Source: Chloroflexi bacterium RBG_16_57_11 (GTDB taxonomy: Bacteria > Chloroflexota > Anaerolineae > Anaerolineales > UBA4823). From it: a stretch of DNA of 7,734 nucleotides. Shown in pieces: positions 1 through 5,442 of the stretch; positions within the stretch are counted from its first letter, which is position 1, and each line of letters begins with the position of its first letter. The notes beneath the pieces were generated by a model. That model had not been told where the DNA came from. It ran no database searches and saw nothing but the letters and a program-made list of their open reading frames with translations. The position numbers were made by a program, and so were the translations under genes. The stretch covers positions 55,215 to 62,948 of the forward strand of contig MGNS01000154.1 in NCBI GenBank assembly GCA_001795165.1, in the 5' to 3' direction.

Positions 1-282
1 AATGTGGAAATCGTCATGGCCGGACCGATTATCGGCGGTCTGGGCAGCCTTGCCGGGCCGGTCCTGGGCGCGCTGGTCAATAAGCCGCTGGCCGTCCTGA
101 TCCGCGGTTTTCTTTCCGCTGAACGCAGCGGCACCAGCTTAATCGTTTATGGCTCATTTTTGATCCTGGCGATCATGTTTATGCCACGCGGGCTGGCGGG
201 GGTGCTTCACTCGATCTACAACAAATTGACTCGCCAATCGACAGAGAGTAAATCAGGAGGTAGTCAAAGTGGCTCTGCTTGA
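1..282 (+). CDS. LivM-like ABC transporter permease, C-terminal fragment
   Basis: This is the 3' end of a gene that begins upstream of the window; the frame is open from base 1, giving 93 residues before the TGA at 280-282. The fragment carries the Gly-rich block GGLGSLAGPVLGA (about residues 12-24 of the fragment), typical of the last cytoplasmic loop and transmembrane segment of LivM/LivH-family permeases. A second hydrophobic stretch around YGSFLILAIMFM follows, then PRGLAG, the usual end of LivM. A Ser/Gly/Gln-rich hydrophilic tail closes it. In the family, LivH and LivM form the membrane channel of a branched-chain amino acid-type (HAAT) importer. LivM is favoured over LivH because livG follows directly, with a 14-base overlap. 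The imported substrate cannot be read from this fragment; HAAT systems also carry urea, amides and other small solutes. Confidence 0.85.
   Translation, partial: NVEIVMAGPIIGGLGSLAGPVLGALVNKPLAVLIRGFLSAERSGTSLIVYGSFLILAIMFMPRGLAGVLHSIYNKLTRQSTESKSGGSQSGSA
254..260 (+). promoter_or_regulatory. ribosome binding site of livG
   Basis: CAGGAGG lies eight bases before the GTG at 269, inside the end of the permease gene. It supports GTG as the livG start, giving an N-terminus MALLDVQGITKRFGG that matches the family. A later start would remove the beta strand before the Walker A motif. Confidence 0.75.
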
Positions 283-997
283 TGTGCAAGGGATCACCAA
301 ACGGTTCGGCGGCCTCGTGGCGGTGAATGATTTCAGCCTGAGTGTGGATCGGGGACACATTGTGGCGTTAATCGGCCCGAATGGCGCTGGTAAAACCACT
401 GCATTTAATGTAATTGCCGGATTTTACAAGCCAAACGACGGCAAAGTCTTCTTCGATGGGGTGGAAATTACCGGCTTACGGCCCGATCAGGTTTGCAAAC
501 TGGGTCTGTCCCGCACCTTTCAGGTAGTGCGCCCGTTCGGGAGCATCTCGGTTCTGGACAATGTGATGGTCGGCGCGTATGCTCGCACAAGCGATACGCG
601 GGTCGCAAGAGAAAAGGCGGAAGAAGCGCTGGAATTTTTCGGAATGCAAAAATTTTCCGGGAGCACTGCCAGTGGTCTGCCCATCGCCAGTCGCAAGCGT
701 TTGGAAATCGCCCGCGCTCTGGCGACTGGTCCGAAAATGATGCTGCTGGATGAGGCGATGGCCGGTTTACGCCCGGCAGAAGCCGATGAAGTCATCGCCA
801 TGGTGCGCAAAATGAGCGAAGAAAAAGGCATCGCCATCTTGTTGGTTGAACACGTCATGAAGGTGGTGATGTCCTTATCGGAGCGAATTGCGGTCCTCCA
901 CCACGGTGAAAAGATCGCCGAGGGAAACCCTTCCGATGTGGTTCAGGATAAACAAGTGATCGATGCTTATCTGGGAGAGGCCAATGTTACAAGTTGA
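269..997 (+). CDS. livG: LivG-like ABC transporter ATP-binding protein
   Basis: A 242-residue cytoplasmic ATPase of a HAAT-type importer, about the usual LivG length. Visible motifs are Walker A GPNGAGKTT (residues 36-44), Q-loop Gln86 in RTFQ, Walker B ending in Asp162-Glu163, and the switch His196 in LLVEHVM. The ABC signature is degenerate: where many relatives have LSYGQ or LSGGQ, this protein has LPIAS (138-142) followed by RKRLEIARAL. Walker B is followed by Ala (DEA) instead of the common Pro (DEP). I recall similar LxxAxRKRLE variants in a subgroup of LivG proteins, so this is probably a subfamily trait and not decay. GTG is the start, with a good RBS. The gene overlaps the permease gene by 14 bases and the next ATPase gene by 14 bases, which suggests translational coupling. 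It should pair with the following LivF-like protein as a heterodimer. Confidence 0.93.
   Translation: MALLDVQGITKRFGGLVAVNDFSLSVDRGHIVALIGPNGAGKTTAFNVIAGFYKPNDGKVFFDGVEITGLRPDQVCKLGLSRTFQVVRPFGSISVLDNVMVGAYARTSDTRVAREKAEEALEFFGMQKFSGSTASGLPIASRKRLEIARALATGPKMMLLDEAMAGLRPAEADEVIAMVRKMSEEKGIAILLVEHVMKVVMSLSERIAVLHHGEKIAEGNPSDVVQDKQVIDAYLGEANVTS
973..980 (+). promoter_or_regulatory. ribosome binding site that selects the livF start
   Basis: GGGAGAGG lies just before the ATG at 984. An earlier in-frame ATG at 963 has no comparable site and would add seven residues (MLIWERP) not expected in LivF. The ATG at 984 gives the typical N-terminus MLQVDSIDVYYGDVQVL. Confidence 0.6.
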
Positions 998-1691
998 TAG
1001 CATTGATGTCTATTACGGTGACGTCCAGGTGCTCAAAGGGATTACGCTGGACGTTCAAGAAAAAGAGCTCGTGGCGGTCATCGGCGCAAACGGCGCGGGC
1101 AAGACCACGCTTATCAGGACCATATCTGGCTTGTTGAAACCGCGTAAGGGGAGAATCCTTTTTGGCGACCAGTGCATCAGTGATATAAAGGGCCACCAAA
1201 TCGTAACCCAGGGCGTGATCCAGGTCCCAGAGGGCAGGCTGCTCTTTCCGGAGATGACGGTCCTGGAGAATTTGCAGATGGGCGCATTCCAGGAAAAAGA
1301 TAAAAGCAAGTACAGCGAGCACCTGGAAATGGTCCATGAGATGTTTCCCGTCTTGAAGGAGCGCGAGAAACAGCTTGCTGGGACCCTATCCGGTGGGGAG
1401 CAGCAGATGGTAGCCATTGGCCGTGCGTTGATGGCTTCCCCTAAGATGATCATGTTCGATGAGCCCTCATTGGGATTGTCACCCAAGCTGGTCCAGTCCA
1501 CCTTCGAGATGGTGGTGCGTATCAACAAAGAGCTGGGGATCACCGTATTGCTGGTCGAACAAAACGTCCAGCACTCCTGCCAGATTTCAGACCGAGCCTT
1601 CGTGATCGAAAATGGCGAGGTGGTCCTCTATGGCCGTGGCACAGATATGCTCCAAAATGAGCATGTCCGTCGCGCCTACCTGGGTTTATAG
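984..1691 (+). CDS. livF: LivF-like ABC transporter ATP-binding protein
   Basis: A 235-residue ATPase, close to the usual LivF length. Numbered from the ATG at 984, it has the YYGDVQVL start, Walker A GANGAGKTT (34-42), Q-loop Gln80 before VPEGR, the full ABC signature LSGGEQQM (135-142), and Walker B ending in Asp159-Glu160-Pro. LLVEQN occupies the switch region; Gln in place of His is normal for LivF. The protein ends with YLGL, also typical. It should form the second nucleotide-binding subunit with LivG. It is the last gene of the liv operon: a 273-base gap with a candidate terminator follows. Whether this importer serves the catabolic operon downstream is unknown; adjacency suggests it might, but the two sets look like separate transcription units. 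Confidence 0.93.
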   Translation: MLQVDSIDVYYGDVQVLKGITLDVQEKELVAVIGANGAGKTTLIRTISGLLKPRKGRILFGDQCISDIKGHQIVTQGVIQVPEGRLLFPEMTVLENLQMGAFQEKDKSKYSEHLEMVHEMFPVLKEREKQLAGTLSGGEQQMVAIGRALMASPKMIMFDEPSLGLSPKLVQSTFEMVVRINKELGITVLLVEQNVQHSCQISDRAFVIENGEVVLYGRGTDMLQNEHVRRAYLGL

Positions 1692-1721
1692 ATTTTCGTT
1701 TCTAATGGCCACAAAGAATGC

Positions 1722-1764
1722 GTGGACCGCTCTGGGAGGTTCTTCTGGGGGGGTCCATTATTTT
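1722..1764 (+). terminator. candidate intrinsic terminator of the liv operon
   Basis: TGGACC (1723-1728) can pair with GGTCCA (1752-1757), with a possible extra G-U pair outside. The loop is about 23 bases and G-rich. TTATTTT follows directly (1758-1764). It lies some 30 bases after the livF stop. The long loop and short stem make it a weak terminator by usual standards, so the call is moderate. Confidence 0.45.
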
Positions 1765-1848
1765 GTCCGCTGTAGAAGCCGGCCACCCTTGCCAATTGGA
1801 AGATCTGTTCTAATCCTTATGCTTTCATAACACTTTCTTTATGCAGCA

Positions 1849-1854
1849 TTGACA
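1849..1854 (+). promoter_or_regulatory. possible promoter -35 box (TTGACA) for the catabolic operon
   Basis: A perfect TTGACA sits in the AT-rich gap about 110 bases before the carbamoyltransferase start. No good -10 box lies at 16-18 bases. The best -10-like hexamer, GATAAT at 1878-1883, is 23 bases away, which is too far for a standard sigma-70 promoter unless an activator helps. The box is therefore only a candidate. Its position just before a dyad symmetry makes it worth noting. Confidence 0.25.
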
Positions 1855-1861
1855 GAATTTA

Positions 1862-1889
1862 CGCTAAATTAGTAGTGGATAATTTGGCG
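1862..1889. promoter_or_regulatory. 28-base dyad, candidate operator
   Basis: The arms CGCTAAATTA (1862-1871) and TAATTTGGCG (1880-1889) are inverted copies with one mismatch in ten, separated by eight bases. No T run follows, so it does not look like a terminator. It lies 75 bases before the first gene of the catabolic operon and covers a GATAAT hexamer. This arrangement fits a binding site for a dimeric regulator controlling the operon. No regulator gene is present in the window, so the protein is unknown. Confidence 0.45.
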
Positions 1890-1964
1890 ATTATCGTGAA
1901 ACAAATTCTCTATCAAAAATAATCCGCATAAATATCTACAATCGTAAACAAAAAGAGGACCCCT

Positions 1965-2963
1965 ATGGCAGAGGCAAAAATTAAAACCTTTCGATCGATT
2001 GTCAATGAAATCAACTTTGTGGGCTGCTGCTTGCTCTCGGTCAATGACCTGACCGACGATCAGATTTACGGGTTGTTCGACCTGGCGCTACAACTGGAGC
2101 CGTTCAACCGCTCCATGGTTCCACTGTTGACCGGCAATGTGATGTCGACCCTGTTCTTCCAGCCCAGCACGCGCACCCGCATGAGCTTCGAGACCGCCAT
2201 GCACCGGCTGGGTGGGGCAGTCATCAGCGAGGCCAACCCGATGGTGACTTCTTCGGCTGCCAAGGAAGAAAGCCTGTCGGACATGCTCAAAGTGGTCTCC
2301 AAGTACGCCAATATCATCGTCATGCGACACTTCAATGATGTAGAAGCTCGCCAGGCGGCGCCGTATTCTGAGTCGCCGGTCGTAAATGGCGGTTGGGGTC
2401 ACTGGGAGCATCCTACGCAAGCCTTGCTGGATCTCTACACCCTTTATCGCACCTATGGCCGGATCGAAGGGTTGAAGGTGTGCGTCGCCAGCGCCGACCT
2501 GATCGAGGCCCGTACAGGGCACTCGATGGCCCAGGGTCTGGCGCGCCTGGGCGCAAAAGTCGTCCTGGCCAGCCCGGAAGCCCGCCGCACGCCGGAGGAA
2601 GTGCGCGAGAAGATCGCCCGCCGCGGCATTTCGGTCGAGGAGGCTTTCGATCTCAATCAGGATACATTCAACGAATTGATCTCCGACATGGATATGGTCT
2701 ACCTGCCGGGTTGCAGCGCTCCCAAGGGCGCCGAAGCGGAAGCCTTCAAGGCGGTGATGGACAATTATTTTGTGCGCTACGAAACCCTGGAGAAAGTTGC
2801 CAATGGCAGCAACCGCACCATCTATGTCACCCACACGCTACCCCGCCGGTCGGGCGAAATGGACCTGCGCATCGATAACTCCCCCAGCCAGCTCTATTTT
2901 GAAGCCATCGCCTACAGCGTTGCTATCCGCATGGCGCTGGTGTGCGCGATTTTAGGAGTATAA
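1965..2963 (+). CDS. ATCase-fold carbamoyltransferase, candidate oxamate (oxalurate) transcarbamylase
   Basis: A 332-residue member of the aspartate/ornithine carbamoyltransferase family, somewhat longer than the catalytic chain of ATCase (about 310). The carbamoyl phosphate site is intact: PSTRTR (67-72), Ser97 and Lys100 in the SSAAKEESL loop, Arg121 in VMRH, HPTQ (149-152), Arg183 in ARTGHS, and HTLPR (290-294). The second-substrate loop differs. Where E. coli ATCase has Arg229 and Gln231 (TRVQ), this protein has PGCSAPKG (248-255), so both are lost. The ornithine-type SMG motif is also absent. It is therefore unlikely to make carbamoyl aspartate or citrulline. Next door are carbamate kinase, AllB-like and AllE-like genes, which suggests phosphorolysis of oxalurate to oxamate plus carbamoyl phosphate. 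It resembles ATCase more than the knotted E. coli YgeW, which has an HCLP motif and is longer. The ATG at 1965 follows AGAGGA. The family is certain; the substrate is inference. Confidence 0.85.
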   Translation: MAEAKIKTFRSIVNEINFVGCCLLSVNDLTDDQIYGLFDLALQLEPFNRSMVPLLTGNVMSTLFFQPSTRTRMSFETAMHRLGGAVISEANPMVTSSAAKEESLSDMLKVVSKYANIIVMRHFNDVEARQAAPYSESPVVNGGWGHWEHPTQALLDLYTLYRTYGRIEGLKVCVASADLIEARTGHSMAQGLARLGAKVVLASPEARRTPEEVREKIARRGISVEEAFDLNQDTFNELISDMDMVYLPGCSAPKGAEAEAFKAVMDNYFVRYETLEKVANGSNRTIYVTHTLPRRSGEMDLRIDNSPSQLYFEAIAYSVAIRMALVCAILGV

Positions 2964-2996
2964 AAATTCCTGTTCGTAACACACAGGATCAATTAC

Positions 2997-3004
2997 AAAG
3001 GAGG
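2997..3004 (+). promoter_or_regulatory. ribosome binding site of the carbamate kinase gene
   Basis: AAAGGAGG lies four bases before the ATG at 3009. It is close to a full match to the anti-Shine-Dalgarno sequence and indicates strong translation of this gene. The 45 bases after the preceding stop hold no other recognised signal. Confidence 0.7.
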
Positions 3005-3008
3005 ATCG

Positions 3009-3965
3009 ATGGAGAAGGTAGGAAAAGTGGCTGTCATCGCGATCGGTGGGAATTCCCTGGTCAATAAAGGGCGGGAATCAATCGAGGATCAATATTCAGC
3101 CGTCGCCGAGACTGCTAAACACATCGCAGATATGATCGAAACAGGCTGGACAGTGGCGATAGGTCATGGGAATGGACCGCAGGTGGGCTTTGTTTTGCGA
3201 CGCTCGGAAGTCGCCCATCGAGTGGAGGGTATCCATGAAGTGCCCCTGGATGTGTGCGGCGCCGATACCCAGGGCGCAACCGGCTATATGCTTCAGCAGA
3301 ACCTGTATAACGAATTCCTGACACGTGGCATTGATAAGAAAGTGGCCACTGTCGTAACCCAAGTTGAGGTCGATCGCAATGACCCGGCTTTTCAGAACCC
3401 CTCAAAACCGATTGGCTCCTTCATGGAAAAGGAGCAGGCTCTGGAAAAGAAGGACAAGGAAGGCTGGTCGGTGGTCGAAGACGCCGGCCGCGGCTGGCGG
3501 CGGGTGGTCCCATCGCCGCTGCCCAAGCGAGTGGTTGAAGAGCCGGCCATCAAGGCGTTGGTCGGCGAAGGCATGTGTGTGGTCACGGTTGGCGGAGGTG
3601 GCATCCCGGTAGTGGCCGATGAAGCCGGCAAGCTCAAAGGCATTGCTGCCGTGATCGATAAGGACTACGCCTCATCTCTCCTGGCCAATCTGGTTGGCGC
3701 CGAGTTGTTTGTCATCAGCACTGCGGTTGAAAAAGTGGCGATTCATTGGGGTAAGCCAGAGCAGAAATGGCTGGACCAAATCACTGTTGCCGAGGCCAAA
3801 GCTTACCTGGCGGAGGGCACGCACTTCGCCAAAGGCAGCATGGCTCCAAAAATCCAGGCCTGCATCTGGTTCTTGGAGCGTGGCGGCCAGAAAGCTTTAG
3901 TCACCAATCCGGAGAATATCGGGCGCGCGTTGCGTGGCGAGACCGGCACCTGGATCGTCCCTTAA
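3009..3965 (+). CDS. arcC: carbamate kinase
   Basis: A 318-residue amino acid kinase family protein, near the usual length for carbamate kinase (about 310). It transfers phosphate between carbamoyl phosphate and ADP; in catabolic operons it runs toward ATP, with carbamate breaking down to ammonia and CO2. Motifs are AIGGNSL (11-17; most relatives have GGNAL), HGNGPQVG (53-60), GADTQGATGY (84-93), VTQVEVD (116-122), Lys133 in KPIGSF, WRRVVPSP (163-170), VGGGGIPV (194-201), Lys218 in IDKDYASSLLA, and Lys281 in FAKGSMAPK. All the conserved lysines of the family that I can place are present. It directly follows the carbamoyltransferase gene, which should supply its carbamoyl phosphate, as in the arginine deiminase and allantoin routes. 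E. coli counterparts are ArcC, YqeA and the allantoin-linked AllK/YbcF; motifs alone do not tell which is closest. Confidence 0.95.
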   Translation: MEKVGKVAVIAIGGNSLVNKGRESIEDQYSAVAETAKHIADMIETGWTVAIGHGNGPQVGFVLRRSEVAHRVEGIHEVPLDVCGADTQGATGYMLQQNLYNEFLTRGIDKKVATVVTQVEVDRNDPAFQNPSKPIGSFMEKEQALEKKDKEGWSVVEDAGRGWRRVVPSPLPKRVVEEPAIKALVGEGMCVVTVGGGGIPVVADEAGKLKGIAAVIDKDYASSLLANLVGAELFVISTAVEKVAIHWGKPEQKWLDQITVAEAKAYLAEGTHFAKGSMAPKIQACIWFLERGGQKALVTNPENIGRALRGETGTWIVP

Positions 3966-3989
3966 TTCGTTATTCTCCTCCTTATCGAT

Positions 3990-4027
3990 GGTAGCCGGCT
4001 GGATGCTTGTCATCCATGCCGGCTGCC
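3990..4027 (+). repeat. strong hairpin between the carbamate kinase and allantoinase genes
   Basis: GGTAGCCGGCTGGATG (3990-4005) pairs with the inverted copy at 4011-4027. The result is a 16-pair stem with one G-U pair, one bulged T at 4017 and a five-base CTTGT loop. No T run follows (AAAGGG), so a simple intrinsic terminator is unlikely. It sits 24 bases after the kinase stop and 29 bases before the next start, in the only sizeable gap inside the operon. Likely roles are mRNA stabilisation, processing, or partial polarity that separates expression of the first two genes from the rest. A copy of a dispersed palindromic repeat is also possible. Confidence 0.75.
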
Positions 4028-4056
4028 AAAGGGTATGAACTCTGAAAGGCAGGAAA

Positions 4057-5430
4057 ATGAGCCCAGATTTATTTTTGAAAAATGCGCAGGTCGTAACCGA
4101 AAACGAAGTGTTTCACGGTAGCGTGTCTGTGCAGGGTGAAAAAATCGCGGGTATCGTGCACGGCGACCAGGATGTGGAAGCCAGCCAGGTGATTGACCTG
4201 CAAGGGAAGGTCTTGCTGCCTGGCGTCGTGGATGGGCATGTCCACTTCAACGAGCCCGGACGCGAACACTGGGAGGGTTACCGTACAGGCACGATGGCGG
4301 CTGCAGCCGGTGGTGTAACCAGTGTATTGGAAATGCCGCTTAATTCAACCCCTCCAACCACCAACCGGGCCATGTTAGAGCTCAAGCGGCAGACGGTCGC
4401 CGGCCAGGCTGTGATCGATTACGGCAACTGGGGCGGTCTGGTGGACAACAACCTGGCCGATCTGGAAGCGCTGAACGCCGACGGCGTTATCGGATACAAG
4501 GCTTTCGCCAGCGCCAGCGGGGTTGATTTTGAGCGCTTGAATGACGATCTGATCTACGCTGGCTTAAGCAAGATGCGCGAAATGGGCAACCTGATTGGTT
4601 TGCACGCTGAAAACGAATGGGTGTGTGCCTATTTGAGCCAGCAGCTTAAAGCCGGCGGTCGGACCGACCGGGCTGCCTGGTATGAATCGCGCCCGCCCTT
4701 CGCAGAGCTCGAGACCGTCCAGCGAGCCAGCTATTGGGCGAAAGTTACCGGCGGTAACCTCCATGTTGTCCACGTTTCGATTGCCGATGGCATACGCTCG
4801 ATTGCCAAAGCCAGACAGGCAGGCGTGCACGTCACGGCGGAGACCTGTCCGCATTATCTTTTCTTCGATCATCAGGATTTCGAGCGTATTGGTCCGGCGG
4901 CCAAATGCGCCCCTCCAATCCGCTCGCGCCAGGATGTCGAGGCGTTATGGGAATGCGTTTTAGGCGGCCTGGTCGATACGATCGGCTCCGATCACTCCCC
5001 TTGCACCTGGGATGAGAAGGTAAAGGGAATGGAGAATATCTGGAAAGCCTGGGGTGGTATATCCGGCGTCCAGCTCACCCTGCCGGTCCTGCTCAGCGAA
5101 GGTGTAAACAAACGCGACCTGGCGTTACCTGCACTGGCGCGTATGTTGTCGTACAACCCGGCGCGCCTGTTCGGGCTTTACCCTCAGAAAGGGGCGATCC
5201 AGGTTGGTGCGGATGCGGATCTGGTAGTGGTAGATCTGGACAAAGAATGGACCCTGACCGCTGAGCAGCTGTTTTATAAAAACAAATTCAGCGCCTACGT
5301 AGGCTCCACCTTCAAAGGCCAGGTACAGCGCACCCTGGTGCGCGGTAAGACGGTCTATCAGGATGGCCAGATCGTGGCACAACCTGGCTACGGCAAACTA
5401 CTGCGCCGATCCTATCCTTACGCTTATTAA
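4057..5430 (+). CDS. allB: allantoinase / hydantoinase-family cyclic amidohydrolase
   Basis: A 457-residue amidohydrolase-superfamily enzyme; E. coli AllB is 453. It opens the hydantoin ring of allantoin to give allantoate. The binuclear metal site is fully visible: His61 and His63 in DGHVHF, the bridging carbamylated Lys148 in IGYKAF, His183 in GLHAEN, His239 in VVHVS, and Asp312 in GSDHSPC. Other family marks are NEPGREHWEGY (65-75), ETCPHYL (262-268) and KCAPPIR (283-289). NEPGR, EMPLNSTPPT and SDHSPC favour allantoinase over dihydropyrimidinase or dihydroorotase. The AllE-like gene two genes downstream supports this. The ATG at 4057 is preceded by AGGCAGG, a weaker RBS than in neighbours. 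The gene ends 12 bases before the M20 hydrolase gene, which is in the same frame. A hydantoinase like E. coli HyuA is the main alternative. Confidence 0.88.
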   Translation: MSPDLFLKNAQVVTENEVFHGSVSVQGEKIAGIVHGDQDVEASQVIDLQGKVLLPGVVDGHVHFNEPGREHWEGYRTGTMAAAAGGVTSVLEMPLNSTPPTTNRAMLELKRQTVAGQAVIDYGNWGGLVDNNLADLEALNADGVIGYKAFASASGVDFERLNDDLIYAGLSKMREMGNLIGLHAENEWVCAYLSQQLKAGGRTDRAAWYESRPPFAELETVQRASYWAKVTGGNLHVVHVSIADGIRSIAKARQAGVHVTAETCPHYLFFDHQDFERIGPAAKCAPPIRSRQDVEALWECVLGGLVDTIGSDHSPCTWDEKVKGMENIWKAWGGISGVQLTLPVLLSEGVNKRDLALPALARMLSYNPARLFGLYPQKGAIQVGADADLVVVDLDKEWTLTAEQLFYKNKFSAYVGSTFKGQVQRTLVRGKTVYQDGQIVAQPGYGKLLRRSYPYAY

Positions 5431-5442
5431 TCCTCTCAACTG

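Noticed and set aside
963..983. Earlier ATG for livF at 963
   Set aside because: It has no RBS, would add seven residues not typical of LivF, and lengthens the overlap with livG; the ATG at 984 is better.
1055..1543. A 162-codon open frame on the - strand opposite livF
   Set aside because: It is a shadow of a well-supported ATPase gene, with no plausible RBS and no recognisable domain.
1792..1799. CCAATTGG palindrome in the intergenic gap
   Set aside because: An eight-base palindrome is expected by chance and has no supporting context, unlike the longer dyad at 1862-1889.
1612..1830. Possible small gene running past the end of livF into the intergenic gap
   Set aside because: It begins within livF in another frame, has no RBS, and its translation is low-complexity with no resemblance to a known protein.
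2088..2834. A 248-codon open frame on the - strand inside the carbamoyltransferase gene
   Set aside because: It lies fully opposite a gene with clear catalytic motifs, its translation shows no known motif, and GC-rich codon usage in the real gene readily keeps the opposite frame open.
1965..2963. Calling the carbamoyltransferase pyrB (biosynthetic ATCase) or ygeW
   Set aside because: The aspartate-specific Arg and Gln are missing and the neighbours are catabolic, against pyrB; it lacks the HCLP motif and the extra length of YgeW.
3977..3984. CCTCCTTA, identical to the 16S rRNA anti-Shine-Dalgarno tail, just after the carbamate kinase gene
   Set aside because: It could pair with the strong RBS sites of this operon, but eight bases is short and no stable structure with a specific RBS is evident; there is no other rRNA sequence around it.
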